Below are positions 25,356 to 35,668 of a stretch of DNA of 64,000 nt, one piece after another. The stretch comes from Veillonella sp. KGMB01456 (GTDB taxonomy: Bacteria > Bacillota > Negativicutes > Veillonellales > Veillonellaceae): contig NZ_JALKIG010000003.1 of NCBI RefSeq assembly GCF_023051165.1, positions 1 to 64,000 of the forward strand, written 5' to 3'. The position numbers were made by a program, and so were the translations under genes. How positions within the stretch are numbered: position 1 is the first letter of the stretch; every line of letters begins with the position of its first letter. Below the pieces are notes generated by a model. It did not search any database. It saw nothing but the letters and a program-made list of their open reading frames with translations, and had not been told where the DNA came from.

Positions 25356-26285
25356 GTGACAGATAAAGTAGATACAACGAATAATGAAGCAAATGCCAAT
25401 TTCAGTGGCATGCCGAGTCTGGAAACGCTCTGGCAGGTGCAACAGAACGAGGGCAGTGACGGATTTTATAGAACCTATATTGAGGCCGCTAAGACGGCGC
25501 AGACAATCATTCACAATAATTTGGCCTTATTGCAGCAACAGGCCGCTGTATTGGCCGAAGCTGTAGCCGCTCTTGATATGCAGGTAGCGGTTGCGGCGGA
25601 GCTGAAAGAACGGAATGATTTTTTGCAAAAAACGTTGGAAGAGGTTGCAAATACAACCCGCATAGTGAATTCAACCTTAGGGGCCTACGCTGATGCGGCT
25701 ATGTCCATTCAAAAGTTGGAAAAAGGCAATTTTACACCGCAATACATTATGCATCGCAAAGAAGAGTTGGGCATGCAAAGCGGCGATTTGACGAAGTTAT
25801 TGGTCGAGTTCAGTCGCTATGCACAGACCTTTTTGGACGCCTTGGCAAATGAAAGCAAAACGGCGAGCCTCATCAAAACAGAAGGTACGGCGGGCGATGC
25901 AAATCATAAGGTATTGAAGGTAGCTTATCAGTCATGGCTCCAACGATCCTTTGATGTAAATAAAATTCTGGAAGGGCGTCTCGTATTCATCAGCGGCCTT
26001 TTGGAGTCTTTGAAAAAGGATCTTACCACACTTCAAGTAAGTCAGATGGAACTTGATGTGCAGGAGCGTGCCAGGCAGGTTGCGGCGCGACGCTATAAGA
26101 AACAGGTGGAAGATGTAAGAGACTATGACGACTTGGAAGGGCAGTACCGCAATCGTTATGATGAGGACGGCAATTTAATCGGCGTCGACGAAGGCGGTGA
26201 GGGTGGCAATCGTCGCGGCTGGCAGGTTGTCATTGTATTTGCCGTTATTGTGTTGGCAGTGATTGCTTATTTTGTACTAAAATAA
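25356..26285 (+). CDS. tail-anchored coiled-coil protein of unknown function
   Basis: A 309-residue protein without a family I can name. Its first 250 residues are rich in Ala, Gln, Glu and Leu and look like long helices or coiled coils. A charged, glycine-containing linker (about 260-285) leads to one C-terminal membrane segment (VVIVFAVIVLAVIAYFV), so most of the protein would face the cytoplasm. GTG 25356 is chosen as start because GGAGG lies seven bases upstream; the upstream in-frame ATG lies inside rlmH. It is 22 bases after rlmH and probably co-transcribed. A 23-bp duplication begins at its last codons. Confidence 0.7.
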   Translation: MTDKVDTTNNEANANFSGMPSLETLWQVQQNEGSDGFYRTYIEAAKTAQTIIHNNLALLQQQAAVLAEAVAALDMQVAVAAELKERNDFLQKTLEEVANTTRIVNSTLGAYADAAMSIQKLEKGNFTPQYIMHRKEELGMQSGDLTKLLVEFSRYAQTFLDALANESKTASLIKTEGTAGDANHKVLKVAYQSWLQRSFDVNKILEGRLVFISGLLESLKKDLTTLQVSQMELDVQERARQVAARRYKKQVEDVRDYDDLEGQYRNRYDEDGNLIGVDEGGEGGNRRGWQVVIVFAVIVLAVIAYFVLK

Positions 26286-26337
26286 AGAGTTGTTTTGTAC
26301 TAAAATAAAGAATTGTTTTGCACTAAATAAAGATAAA
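26270..26337. repeat. 23-bp tandem repeat starting in the last codons of the coiled-coil gene
   Basis: Copies at 26270-26292 and 26293-26315 are nearly identical (TTTTGTACTAAAATAAAGA core), and a third, decayed copy begins at 26316. The first contains the final codons and stop. The pattern mirrors that after the AbgA-like gene. Confidence 0.88.
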
Positions 26338-26519
26338 AATAAATTATAAAGCAGGATTTTACGAGTATATTGTCAAAGATATATATAAGTTGTAATTGCG
26401 ATTAGTGCAGAATTAAGAATTATGGAATAAATGATTTAAAGTTTTTACAATCAGCCTTAGAATTCGATGTTTTTACATTCAGCACTAATAGTAAATTTTA
26501 TAGTGAGGGAGGTAATCCT

Positions 26520-26975
26520 ATGTTAATCGCTGAAGCTATGAACAAATATCCCGCAACAATCAGTAAAGAGTTGTCAATCAATGAAGCAGCTAAGTTGCTT
26601 GTTAAATATCAGGTAGCCGCTTTGACCGTAGTGGATGAAGATAATAAATTAATCGGCATCATCACAGAAGGGGATTTACTTTATAAAAAGATTCGCCCTC
26701 ATGCACCGCACTATGTCAATGTTTTGGGCGCCAGCATCTATTACAGTGGCATTGGCGAATACAATGCACAGTTCAAGAAACTCTTGGCCGCTCATGTAGA
26801 AGAATTAATGACTACCGAAGTTATTACGTGCTCGCCAAAAGATGAAGTGGAAGGTGTAGTGGCCACTATGCTGGAAAAACATTTGAAGACCGTGCCCGTA
26901 GTTGATGAAACTAACACGGTAGTGGGCGTATTCAGTCGTCGCGATGTAATGGAATTGATTGCGAAAGAAAATTAA
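26520..26975 (+). CDS. two-CBS-domain protein
   Basis: A 151-residue protein made of a tandem pair of CBS domains (residues about 7-60 and 95-148), which usually bind adenosine nucleotides and regulate a partner. Typical blocks are VVDEDNKLIGIITEGDLL and VVDETNTVVGVFSRRDVM, one in each domain. It has no catalytic domain, as in other stand-alone CBS proteins. RBS GGGAGG is before the ATG. The target is unknown; the gene lies alone between the coiled-coil protein and trigger factor. Confidence 0.92.
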   Translation: MLIAEAMNKYPATISKELSINEAAKLLVKYQVAALTVVDEDNKLIGIITEGDLLYKKIRPHAPHYVNVLGASIYYSGIGEYNAQFKKLLAAHVEELMTTEVITCSPKDEVEGVVATMLEKHLKTVPVVDETNTVVGVFSRRDVMELIAKEN

Positions 26976-26987
26976 AATAAAATCGCT

Positions 26988-27032
26988 ACTTTTATCACAT
27001 AAAATTGCATACATTCAAATTTTATGATAAGA
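26988..27032. other. imperfect inverted repeat before tig
   Basis: TTATCACATAAAATT and AATTTTATGATAA can pair with a two-base bulge around a loop of about ten. It lies between the CBS gene and trigger factor without a T-run. It could be a weak terminator or an operator near the tig promoter. Confidence 0.35.
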
Positions 27033-27096
27033 TAAGGAATGCAATATTATAAAACAGAAATTTTGGGCATTTAGCCCTCAAGGAGGACATATTTTC

Positions 27097-28404
27097 ATGA
27101 ATGCAACTGTAACCCCTGTTGATCAACATAAGGTAACCTTAACAATCGAAGTACCTGCTAAAGACGTAACCAAAGGTATTCAGCAAGCTGTAAAACGCAT
27201 TGCCGGCCAGGTAAATATTCCGGGCTTCCGTAAAGGTAAAGCACCTCGCCGTATTTTAGAAATGAACTTCGGCAAAGAAGCTATTTTGGAAGAAGCTTTT
27301 GACGTAATTGCCGGTCGCGCTTACCAAGAAGCTTTGACTGCTAATGAAATCATTCCTGTAAGTGAACCTGAAATCGAACGCGTAACGTTTGAAGAAGGTA
27401 AAGATTTAGTATTCAAAGCAACTCTTACTAAACGCCCTGAAGTTACTCTTGGCGAATACAAAGGCCTTGAAGCTGAAAAACAGGATGCTACGGTAACTGA
27501 TGAACAGATTCAGGAACAGTTAGATAATATCCGCAACCAGCAAGCTAAAATGGTAGTAGCTGATGCAGATGCTAAATTACAGAAAGATGACTTTGCTGTT
27601 ATCGACTTTGCCGGTTCTATCGACGGCAAACCTTTTGACGGTGGCGAAGGTAAATCCTACCCGCTTCAAATCGGTTCCGGCAGCTTCATCCCGGGTTTTG
27701 AAGACCAATTGATCGGTCACGCAGCCGGCGATGATGTAGAAGTTAAGGTAACCTTCCCTGAAGATTACTTTGTAAAAGAATTGGCTAACAAAGAAGCTGT
27801 ATTCAAAGTTCATGTTCACGATATTAAACGCAAAGAATTACCTGAATTGAACGACGAATTTGCTAAAGAAGCCAGCTCTTATGAAACTATGGAAGAATTA
27901 AAAGCGGATCTTCGCAAAAACATGGAAGAAGACGCTGCACATCGTGCTATCGATGCTTACAATGCTGCTATTATTGAACAAGCAGTTAAAAACGCATCCG
28001 TAGATATTCCTGAAATCATGGTTGACGATCGCGTTGAACAGATGATTCAAGAAATGGCTATGAATTTGGAAAGCCGTGGCTTGAAATTGGAAGACTACTT
28101 GAAATTCTCCAACAAAACTATGGAAAGCCTTCGCGAAGAATACAAAGCTAATGCAGCTGAAAACGTTCGCGCCGATTTAGTATTGGAAGCCATTGCTAAA
28201 GCTGAAAATGTAGAAGTAAAACCAGAAGATATGAACATGGAAATCTACATGATGGCTCAACAATTCGGGGCAGATCCTAAAGAAGTTATGAATATTATTG
28301 TTAAAGAAGGCCGTGTAGCTATGTTGAGAAATTCTGTAGCTCGTAAAAAAGCCGCTCGTTTAATTATCGAACAGGCTAAAGGCGCAGAATCCGAGGAAAA
28401 ATAA
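27097..28404 (+). CDS. tig: trigger factor
   Basis: A 435-residue ribosome-associated chaperone and prolyl isomerase. The ribosome-binding signature GFRKGKAPRRI is at about residue 42. The FKBP-type domain (about 155-245) shows FAVIDFAGSIDGKPFDGG and IPGFEDQLIGH. The helical chaperone domain makes up the rest. RBS AAGGAGG precedes the ATG. The order tig-clpP-clpX-lon is conserved in many bacteria and puts nascent-chain folding beside proteolysis. Confidence 0.98.
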   Translation: MNATVTPVDQHKVTLTIEVPAKDVTKGIQQAVKRIAGQVNIPGFRKGKAPRRILEMNFGKEAILEEAFDVIAGRAYQEALTANEIIPVSEPEIERVTFEEGKDLVFKATLTKRPEVTLGEYKGLEAEKQDATVTDEQIQEQLDNIRNQQAKMVVADADAKLQKDDFAVIDFAGSIDGKPFDGGEGKSYPLQIGSGSFIPGFEDQLIGHAAGDDVEVKVTFPEDYFVKELANKEAVFKVHVHDIKRKELPELNDEFAKEASSYETMEELKADLRKNMEEDAAHRAIDAYNAAIIEQAVKNASVDIPEIMVDDRVEQMIQEMAMNLESRGLKLEDYLKFSNKTMESLREEYKANAAENVRADLVLEAIAKAENVEVKPEDMNMEIYMMAQQFGADPKEVMNIIVKEGRVAMLRNSVARKKAARLIIEQAKGAESEEK

Positions 28405-28447
28405 TCCACGGGCTATATAGGTACATGGACCCATGAGGTAAAATTTT

Positions 28448-29041
28448 ATGTATGTACCAATCGTTGTAGAACAAAGCGGACGTGGCGAACGTTCCTATGA
28501 TATTTATTCTCGCTTGTTAAAAGACAGAATTGTCTTCTTGGGCGGCCCTATCAATGATGATGTGGCTAACCTTGTCATTGCACAATTACTGTTCTTGGAA
28601 GCGGAAGACCCTGATAAAGACATTCATTTGTACATTAACAGCCCCGGTGGTGTAGTAACTGCCGGCATGGCGATTTATGATACAATGCAGTATATTAAGC
28701 CGGATGTATCTACCATTTGTGTAGGTTCCGCAGCCAGCATGGGTGCTGTATTATTGACAGCCGGTGCTAAAGCTAAGCGTTATGCATTGCCACATGCCCG
28801 CGTGATGATTCACCAACCGCTTGGCGGCGTACAAGGTCAGGCTTCTGAAATTGAAATTCATGCTCGTGAAATTTTGCGTATGCGTGAAGAATTGAATGGC
28901 TTATTGGCATCTCACAGTGGGCAGCCGATTGATGTTATCGCCCGTGATACGGATCGCGACAACTTCATGAGTGCCGAAGATGCTGTGAAATACGGTTTAA
29001 TTGATGAGGTATTGACTCGTCCTGTAGCAACAGACAAGTAA
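28448..29041 (+). CDS. clpP: ATP-dependent Clp protease proteolytic subunit
   Basis: A 197-residue serine peptidase that forms the tetradecameric Clp chamber. The triad is Ser97 (GSAASMGA), His122 (MIHQPLGG) and Asp171 (DTDRDNFMS). The N-terminal propeptide is short. It follows tig by 43 bases and is followed after 15 bases by its unfoldase clpX, so the complex is made from one unit. Confidence 0.98.
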   Translation: MYVPIVVEQSGRGERSYDIYSRLLKDRIVFLGGPINDDVANLVIAQLLFLEAEDPDKDIHLYINSPGGVVTAGMAIYDTMQYIKPDVSTICVGSAASMGAVLLTAGAKAKRYALPHARVMIHQPLGGVQGQASEIEIHAREILRMREELNGLLASHSGQPIDVIARDTDRDNFMSAEDAVKYGLIDEVLTRPVATDK

Positions 29042-29056
29042 TTAGGAGGACTCAGC

Positions 29057-30307
29057 TTGAAAAAAGACGAAAAAGAAACGTTGCGTTGTAGCTTCTGCGG
29101 GCGCACCGGCGACGAAGTTCGTAAATTAGTGGCAGGTCCTAATGTATATATTTGTGACGAATGCGTAGAAGTTTGTCAGAATATTATTGATGAGGAACTT
29201 GGTCATAGTGATGAAGCAGGGTTTTCATTAAAGCATGTACCTACGCCTCATGAAATTAAGGCTTATTTGGATGAATATGTAATTGGTCAGGAGGCTGCTA
29301 AAGTCTCCTTGGCCGTTGCTGTTTATAATCACTATAAACGGTTGCAGGTAAATAATACCGTGGATGATGTAGAATTACAGAAAGCCAACGTGTTGTTTAT
29401 CGGACCAACCGGTAGCGGTAAGACGTTATTGGCACAGACTTTGGCAAAAATGCTGGAAGTTCCGTTTGCCATTGCTGACGCTACCAGCTTAACCGAAGCC
29501 GGTTATGTAGGTGAAGATGTAGAGAACATTTTGCTCAAACTCATTCAGGCCGCTGATTATGATGTGGCCAAAGCAGAGCGCGGCATTGTGTATATCGATG
29601 AGATTGACAAGATTGCTCGTAAATCTGAAAATCCGTCCATCACCCGCGATGTATCCGGTGAAGGTGTGCAGCAGGCATTGCTAAAAATATTGGAAGGTAC
29701 GGTTGCATCTGTGCCACCGCAAGGTGGGCGTAAACATCCGCACCAGGAATTAATCCAAATTGACACCACGAATATATTGTTCATTTGCGGCGGTGCATTT
29801 GATGGCCTGGAAAAGGTTATTTCTAAACGCACGGCTAAGAAGACATTAGGATTTGGTGCCGATATTCAAAAACAGGAAGAAAAAGACGTATCTGCTATTT
29901 TGAAGGAAGTTGTTCCGGAAGATTTGCAGAAATTTGGTCTGATTCCTGAATTTATCGGACGTTTGCCTGTTATGGTAACGCTCGATCCTTTAGATAAGGA
30001 AGGCTTAATTCGCATTTTAACAGAGCCTCGCAATGCATTAACGAAACAATACGAAAAGATGCTCTCTTTGGAAGATGTATCCTTAACGTTTGAGAAAGAT
30101 GCTTTAGAGGAAATTGCGGCTGAAGCAATGAAGCGTAATACGGGAGCTCGTGGATTACGATCCATCATTGAGAAAGTAATGAAGCAAGTTATGTATGATA
30201 TTCCTTCGCAAAAGGGTGTTACCGATTGTATCATTACCCGTGATGCTGTGAAAGGCACAGCTGAACCTATACTCAAGAATGAGTCTGCCGTAAAGGGCAT
30301 GAATTAA
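29057..30307 (+). CDS. clpX: ATP-dependent Clp protease ATP-binding subunit ClpX
   Basis: A 416-residue AAA+ unfoldase that feeds substrates to ClpP. The N-terminal zinc-binding domain has CSFCG and [16 protein letters not shown] (Walker A) is near residue 117 and [10 protein letters not shown] (Walker B) near 178; the pore loop GYVG lies between and the C-terminal domain has the arginine sensor GARGLR. It uses a TTG start at 29057, supported by AGGAGGA seven bases before it; no ATG fits. A hairpin terminator separates it from lon. Confidence 0.97.
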   Translation: MKKDEKETLRCSFCGRTGDEVRKLVAGPNVYICDECVEVCQNIIDEELGHSDEAGFSLKHVPTPHEIKAYLDEYVIGQEAAKVSLAVAVYNHYKRLQVNNTVDDVELQKANVLFIGPTGSGKTLLAQTLAKMLEVPFAIADATSLTEAGYVGEDVENILLKLIQAADYDVAKAERGIVYIDEIDKIARKSENPSITRDVSGEGVQQALLKILEGTVASVPPQGGRKHPHQELIQIDTTNILFICGGAFDGLEKVISKRTAKKTLGFGADIQKQEEKDVSAILKEVVPEDLQKFGLIPEFIGRLPVMVTLDPLDKEGLIRILTEPRNALTKQYEKMLSLEDVSLTFEKDALEEIAAEAMKRNTGARGLRSIIEKVMKQVMYDIPSQKGVTDCIITRDAVKGTAEPILKNESAVKGMN

Positions 30308-30317
30308 TTGTAAGTCT

Positions 30318-30353
30318 AAGAAACTCATTTCCTTTGGAATGAGTTTCTTTTTG
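30318..30353 (+). terminator. intrinsic terminator between clpX and lon
   Basis: AGAAACTCATT and AATGAGTTTCT pair over 11 positions around TCCTTTGG, followed by a T-rich run. Only 28 bases lie between it and the lon start, so some read-through or a promoter inside is needed for lon. Confidence 0.85.
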
Positions 30354-30380
30354 TAAATATAAACTTGAAAAGGAGCCTAT

Positions 30381-32693
30381 ATGAGTGAGACGAATTTTTC
30401 GCTGCCTTTAGTACCGTTACGCGGTATGGTAGTGTTCCCAAAAGTAGAAGTTCGACTGGACATCGGTCGTGACAAATCCATTCGGGCCGTTGAAGAAGCC
30501 ATGGCTAATGAGCGTTTGCTCGCCGTATCCGCTCAATTAGATGACGAAGTGGAGAACCCGACACAAAAGGATATTGCCGAAGTAGGGACCATCGTCAAAA
30601 TCAAACAAATGCTACGCTTGCCGGGGGGCTTGGTTCGCATTTTAGTTGAAGGTATTGCCCGCGCTAAAGTGGTTGATATAGATGAAAGTGGCGTATATTA
30701 TCGCGCCACTATGGAAACATTGGTTTCCCAGTATGACGATCATGTAGAAATTGAAGCTTATCGTCGTCTGGCTCAGTCCAATTTCTTGAAATGGGCCGAA
30801 GAAACCAAACTTGTTACGGAAGATGAAATTCGTCGTGTTATGGAGCGCACCGACGCATCCGAAACGGCTGACCAAATTGTACAATTCTTACAGACGGAAC
30901 TCGTTACGCGTCAAAGCTTTTTGAGCGAACTCAATGTGTTACGTCGTTTAAATATGGTTGTAGGCGCCTTAAATATGGAACTTCAAATCTCTGATTTGGA
31001 AAACTCCATTAATAACCAAGTGCGTCAACAGATGGAAAAAGCGCAGAAAGAATATTTCTTGCGTGAAAAAATCCGCGTAATTCACAATGAATTGGGTGAT
31101 AAATCCGATCCTGATGAAGAAGCGGAAGAATTGCGTGAACAGCTTAAGAAAATCAATGTGTCCGACGAAGTGCGTGAACGTATTGAAAAAGAAATCAGTC
31201 GTTACAGCCGCATGCCATCCATGATGCCGGAAGCGAATATTTTGCGCAATTACCTCGATTGGGTATTGTCCCTACCTTGGGATAAAGTAAGCGAAGACCG
31301 TCTCGATATCGGCGAAGCGGCTAAAATTTTAGACCATGATCACTATGGCCTCAAAAAGGTCAAGGAACGTATCTTGGAATTCTTGGCGGTTCGTAAATTA
31401 TCCGATTCCTTGAGTGGCTCTATTCTTTGCTTGGTAGGACCTCCGGGAGTTGGTAAAACATCCTTGGCTACATCTATTGCTAAAGCTATGAATCGTAAAT
31501 TTATCCGCGCTTCCTTAGGCGGCGTTCGTGACGAAGCGGAAATCCGCGGTCATCGTCGTACCTACATCGGCGCGTTACCGGGCCGTATGATTCAGGGCCT
31601 TAAGAATGCCGGTACAAGAAATCCTGTATTCTTGTTGGATGAAATTGATAAATTGGCATCCGACTACAAAGGCGATCCTTCGTCCGCATTATTGGAAGTG
31701 CTCGATCCTGAGCAGAACAAGACGTTCAGCGATCATTTTATTGAAATTCCGTTTGACTTCTCCGATGTATTCTGGATTACGACGGCCAATGTACCGGGCA
31801 ATATTCCGGCACCTTTGATGGACCGCATGGAAGTGATTGAATTATCCAGCTACATGGAAGATGAAAAATTGGAAATCGCTAAACGTTATTTGGTACCGAA
31901 ACAAATTAAGAAAAACGGTTTAAGCGGTCATAATGTGAAATTATCCGATGCGGTACTTCGTAAAGTAATTTCCGAATATACTCGCGAAGCCGGTGTTCGT
32001 ACTTTGGAAAAAACGATTGCCAAGATTTTCCGCAAATTGGCTTTTGAAATTATCAACGGTTCGGAAGCAACGCCGCGTGTAACTGTTAAAAACTTGTCCA
32101 ACTATTTGGGTGCGCCAATCTATTTGGAACAGGAACGGGAGAAGAATGCTCAAGTAGGTCTCGTTTGCGGCCTTGCTTGGACATCCGTGGGCGGTGTAGT
32201 ACTTCCTTGTGAAGCGACTACGATGCCCGGCAGCGGCAAGTTGTCCTTAACCGGCAGCCTCGGCAAAGTCATGCAGGAATCCGGTCAAGCCGCCTTATCC
32301 TACATTCGTCATAATGCTAAGGAGTTAGATATTCCGGCAGACTTCCATAAAACTATGGATTTACATGTACATTTACCGGAAGGGGCCACCCCTAAAGACG
32401 GTCCGTCGGCCGGTATTACCATGACATTGGCTATTGTATCGGCTTTAACAAACCGTAAAGTTCGTTCCGATTTAGCTATGACCGGCGAAATTACTTTGCG
32501 CGGTCGCGTCTTGCCGATTGGCGGTTTGAAAGAAAAATTACTGGCAGCTTTACGCTACGGTATTAAAGAAGTATTGATTCCGCAAGGCAATATTAAGGAC
32601 CTTGAAGAGATGCCGACATCTGTTATTGAAGGCCTTAAAATTACGCCGGTAAAAACAATGGATGAAGTGTTAGCAAGAGCATTTGTAAAATGA
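30381..32693 (+). CDS. lon: ATP-dependent Lon protease (LonA)
   Basis: A 770-residue LonA protease. The N-terminal LAN substrate domain begins [13 protein letters not shown]. The AAA+ domain has GPPGVGKTS near residue 354 and FLLDEIDK near 417. The peptidase domain has the Ser676-Lys719 dyad in PKDGPSAG and [10 protein letters not shown]. It removes misfolded and some regulatory proteins. RBS AAGGAG is present. Its stop overlaps the engB start (ATGA), tying proteolysis genes to the next operon members. Confidence 0.98.
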   Translation: MSETNFSLPLVPLRGMVVFPKVEVRLDIGRDKSIRAVEEAMANERLLAVSAQLDDEVENPTQKDIAEVGTIVKIKQMLRLPGGLVRILVEGIARAKVVDIDESGVYYRATMETLVSQYDDHVEIEAYRRLAQSNFLKWAEETKLVTEDEIRRVMERTDASETADQIVQFLQTELVTRQSFLSELNVLRRLNMVVGALNMELQISDLENSINNQVRQQMEKAQKEYFLREKIRVIHNELGDKSDPDEEAEELREQLKKINVSDEVRERIEKEISRYSRMPSMMPEANILRNYLDWVLSLPWDKVSEDRLDIGEAAKILDHDHYGLKKVKERILEFLAVRKLSDSLSGSILCLVGPPGVGKTSLATSIAKAMNRKFIRASLGGVRDEAEIRGHRRTYIGALPGRMIQGLKNAGTRNPVFLLDEIDKLASDYKGDPSSALLEVLDPEQNKTFSDHFIEIPFDFSDVFWITTANVPGNIPAPLMDRMEVIELSSYMEDEKLEIAKRYLVPKQIKKNGLSGHNVKLSDAVLRKVISEYTREAGVRTLEKTIAKIFRKLAFEIINGSEATPRVTVKNLSNYLGAPIYLEQEREKNAQVGLVCGLAWTSVGGVVLPCEATTMPGSGKLSLTGSLGKVMQESGQAALSYIRHNAKELDIPADFHKTMDLHVHLPEGATPKDGPSAGITMTLAIVSALTNRKVRSDLAMTGEITLRGRVLPIGGLKEKLLAALRYGIKEVLIPQGNIKDLEEMPTSVIEGLKITPVKTMDEVLARAFVK

Positions 32694-33385
32694 TGAAGCA
32701 GAAGAAAAACACACCAAGACAACCAAAACCTGTATATACCCGTAAAGAGCCGCAAGGACCTCGTATTATTGCGTCCAAATATGTGGCTTCTGCCGTACGC
32801 CCCGACCAATATCCGGAAGGGGATACGGTGGAAGTGGCCTTCTTGGGGCGCTCCAATGTGGGCAAATCTTCTTTGATTAACTCGCTGTGCAATCACCGAG
32901 GCCTTGCCTTGGTGAGCGGCCAGCCCGGTAAAACGAAGACGATAAATTTTTTCACAATTACGTCCAAAGAGGATATCAGTGAAACCGAAGAACGCCGTTA
33001 TGAGTGGTTCTTGGTGGATTTGCCGGGTTATGGGTACGCAAAAACTGATAAGAGTAATCGAAATATATGGTCTTCCTTTATTGCCGATTATATTTTACAA
33101 TCAGAACGACTGATGTTGCTCTGTTTGTTGGTAGACGGCCGTCATCCGGAATTACCAATCGATCAAGAAGCCTTCAATTGGCTTCGTGAGGCGGGGGTAC
33201 CGTTACAAATTGTGGTGACGAAGGTTGATAAATTAAACAGTAAGGAACGACAACAAAACATGCGCTTTATTAAGGAGAATTTCCCTTGTGAAGCACCGGC
33301 TATTCCGTACAGCTCGCTTAAGCATACGGGCCGTGAATTGTTGTTAAAGCGTATTAATCAAGTGATTGTGGGGGTCGACGAATGA
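32690..33385 (+). CDS. engB: ribosome biogenesis GTP-binding protein EngB/YsxC
   Basis: A 231-residue GTPase needed for assembly of the large ribosomal subunit. G1 is [11 protein letters not shown]2 the [10 protein letters not shown] segment, G3 VDLPGYGYA and G4 TKVDKL. Residues 1-30 form a basic, proline-rich extension before the usual domain. It overlaps lon by four bases; lon-engB is a conserved pair in Firmicutes. It also overlaps the next gene by four bases. Confidence 0.96.
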   Translation: MMKQKKNTPRQPKPVYTRKEPQGPRIIASKYVASAVRPDQYPEGDTVEVAFLGRSNVGKSSLINSLCNHRGLALVSGQPGKTKTINFFTITSKEDISETEERRYEWFLVDLPGYGYAKTDKSNRNIWSSFIADYILQSERLMLLCLLVDGRHPELPIDQEAFNWLREAGVPLQIVVTKVDKLNSKERQQNMRFIKENFPCEAPAIPYSSLKHTGRELLLKRINQVIVGVDE

Positions 33386-34353
33386 GTTTGGAAAAAGAAC
33401 TGGCATTAATTGAACAAGTAAAAGCAGACCTCGTAAAAGTGGAAGCCTATTTGGCGGAGTCCTTGCAAACCGGTTCTGAAGATTTTAACCGCTTAATTCG
33501 CCCCATTTCGGCGGCCGGCGGTAAACGCTTAAGGGCTCGGTTATGTCTGCTTATAGCCGGTGCCGGTAAAGCATCGGAAGCGGATCGTGTCCGTATTGCC
33601 GCAGCTGTAGAAATGCTGCATTTAGCCACATTGATTCATGATGATGTACTCGATCAGGCTGCCGTGCGCCGTGGCGCCACAGCCATTCATTGCAGTAAGG
33701 GCAATAAGGTAGCCATTTTAAGCGGTGACTACTTATTTGCCAAAGCGTTTGACGTGGTGGCACAAATTGGTTCGGTAGCATGTTTGCATGTTTTTTCGTT
33801 TATTATTTCCGCCTTGGTGGAAGGGGAATTCATGCAGATGGAAGATGTGTATCGTCTCGATCAGGGCATTGAACGTTATTTGACGAAGACCCAAAAGAAA
33901 ACGGCTGATTTTATAGAAGCTTGTTTGGAATTGGGCGGCATTCTCGGTAAATGGTCGGAAACCGACATTCGTTTATTAAAACAATACGGTCATGGCCTGG
34001 GGATGGCATTCCAGATTACCGACGATATCATGGATTATGCTGCTACCGCTGAAACAACGGGCAAACCTGTAGGCAAAGACTTACGTGAAGGTCTCATTAC
34101 CTATCCGTTATTATCTGTCATTAACGAGGCCAATAAAGCGGAAGTCACTAAAGCCGTGCAAGCTATTGCCGACGGTCAGGCGCCGGATGAACTGATTGCT
34201 TATGTGGCGGCTCAAGGCGGGGTGGCCAATGCAGAAGCATTGGAAGCCGATTATCGTCGTGATGCTCACGAAGCATTAGAGGCTTTGCCTGATTTTGCCG
34301 GTAAAGCTGTCCTTTATGAAGTATTGGATTCATTGGCTGATAGAAAGGTGTAA
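33382..34353 (+). CDS. trans-polyprenyl diphosphate synthase
   Basis: A 323-residue IspA/IspB-type prenyltransferase that extends allylic diphosphates with isopentenyl units. Both aspartate-rich motifs are present: LIHDDVLDQA near residue 90 and ITDDIMDYA near 213; GGKRLRARL (substrate binding) is near 47. The length suits long-chain synthases that make the quinone side chain (heptaprenyl or octaprenyl). The chain length cannot be read with certainty. It overlaps engB by four bases and is three bases from tatC. Confidence 0.92.
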   Translation: MSLEKELALIEQVKADLVKVEAYLAESLQTGSEDFNRLIRPISAAGGKRLRARLCLLIAGAGKASEADRVRIAAAVEMLHLATLIHDDVLDQAAVRRGATAIHCSKGNKVAILSGDYLFAKAFDVVAQIGSVACLHVFSFIISALVEGEFMQMEDVYRLDQGIERYLTKTQKKTADFIEACLELGGILGKWSETDIRLLKQYGHGLGMAFQITDDIMDYAATAETTGKPVGKDLREGLITYPLLSVINEANKAEVTKAVQAIADGQAPDELIAYVAAQGGVANAEALEADYRRDAHEALEALPDFAGKAVLYEVLDSLADRKV

Positions 34354-34356
34354 TAT

Positions 34357-35280
34357 ATGGAATCGTTTCAGGTACGTGATTTTAATGACCCGAAACGAAA
34401 GCCTTCCTTGAATAGTGTTTTGGCGCAAAAAGAACGCCTAAAGGCAGCCGAACGAATTCGCCGCGGTGAAGTAAATGACGAAACATCGGCTGAGGAGTTG
34501 AAGGCTGTATCCGGTGATGTAGCGACTGTTGATCTTGCTGCGACTGAGTCGCAGTATACACCGCTGGAAGAGCAGATTATGGCTGAAAATAAAGCCATGT
34601 CCTTAGTAGGTCACCTGGGTGAACTGCGTAAGCGGATAATTATTTCGGTCCTCGCTATTTTGGTGGGCTTTTGTGTCGCCTATTATTATGTAGATGATAT
34701 ATTGGCCATGATTGTGGCGCCGGCCGGTAAGTTGTACTATATGCGCCCGACGGAAGCTTTTTTTACCTATATGAAAGTAGCTTTTGTGGCCGGCGTTATT
34801 GCAGCCTCACCGGTGTGGCTCTATGAAATATGGGTCTTTGTTATTCCGGCACTAACACAACAAGAGAAAAAGTTAACCAATTGGTTCTTACCGTTTGCGA
34901 TTATGCTGTTTGCTATTGGCATCGTGTTTTCTTATGCTTTGGTATTACCGGTGGCCATTAAATTTTTCATTGGTTTTGCCACCGATGAATTGCAGCCCCT
35001 ATTTTCTATCGGGCAATACTTAGATTTTGTCATAGCATTTGTGCTACCTTTCGGATTCATATTCGAATTGCCCATTGTTATGATTATTTTGGCCAAACTG
35101 AATCTGATTACGTCGGATTTTTTGCGCTCCAAACGAAAAATCTTTATCTTCCTGTCCTTTGTTATAGGGGGCTTCATATCGCCGACACCGGATATGTTTT
35201 CGCAGACTATGATTGCCATGCCGATGATTATTCTTTATGAACTAAGTCTTTGGATGGTAGCCAAGGTGATGAAACGGTAA
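34357..35280 (+). CDS. tatC: Sec-independent translocase TatC with N-terminal extension
   Basis: A 307-residue TatC, the core receptor that recognises twin-arginine signal peptides. The conserved domain starts at MSLVGHLGELRKRI (about residue 81) and has six membrane segments; FVAGVIAASPVWLYEIW and FGFIFELPIVMIIL are typical. The first 80 residues are hydrophilic, charged and without a membrane segment, an unusual extension on the cytoplasmic side. ATG 34357 has AAAGGTG upstream; an internal ATG nearer the domain exists but without a good site. No tatA is in the window. Confidence 0.93.
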   Translation: MESFQVRDFNDPKRKPSLNSVLAQKERLKAAERIRRGEVNDETSAEELKAVSGDVATVDLAATESQYTPLEEQIMAENKAMSLVGHLGELRKRIIISVLAILVGFCVAYYYVDDILAMIVAPAGKLYYMRPTEAFFTYMKVAFVAGVIAASPVWLYEIWVFVIPALTQQEKKLTNWFLPFAIMLFAIGIVFSYALVLPVAIKFFIGFATDELQPLFSIGQYLDFVIAFVLPFGFIFELPIVMIILAKLNLITSDFLRSKRKIFIFLSFVIGGFISPTPDMFSQTMIAMPMIILYELSLWMVAKVMKR

Positions 35281-35287
35281 GTAAAAA

Positions 35288-35316
35288 TTGACAGGTTGGA
35301 CATTTTTAGATATTAT
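35288..35316 (+). promoter_or_regulatory. promoter of the valS T-box transcript
   Basis: TTGACA at 35288-35293, 17-base spacer, TATTAT at 35311-35316. It lies directly after tatC and about 75 bases before the T-box element. Confidence 0.75.
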
Positions 35317-35394
35317 GAGTATAGATACAGTTGTTTAAATTCTCGTATATCAGGTAGGGCCTGATTACCGTATGATTACAGCCGTATTAATTGA

Positions 35395-35645
35395 TATTTG
35401 TATAACAAAGCTGAGATAAGGAAAAATCTTCTCATAGCGTGGCAGAGAGCGTTGGTAAGGTGCGAGCAACGTACGTGAAAGGAAGAGGGTAGCCTTTGAG
35501 CTGACTTGATGAAGCAATCTTTGGATTGTGTGTAGTTTTGTCCGGTTAACCCCGTTAGAGGTAATGAGTGATTGCAACGGCAATAATCTAGGTGGTACCG
35601 CGGAAGTTAAGCCCTTTCGTCCTAATGGACGAGAGGGCTTTTTTT
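35395..35645 (+). promoter_or_regulatory. T-box riboswitch (valine-specific) controlling valS
   Basis: The invariant GGTGGTACCGCGG lies at 35591-35603 and is followed by the terminator GCCCTTTCGTCC/GGACGAGAGGGC with a T-run (35611-35647). Upstream sequence folds as a long Stem I. The triplet GTA at 35489-35491, followed by G in the GAGGGTAGCC segment, is the probable specifier, a valine codon that matches the gene downstream. Uncharged tRNA-Val would stabilise the antiterminator and allow valS expression. Confidence 0.93.
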
Positions 35646-35668
35646 ATATCATAGAGGAGGAACTTGAG

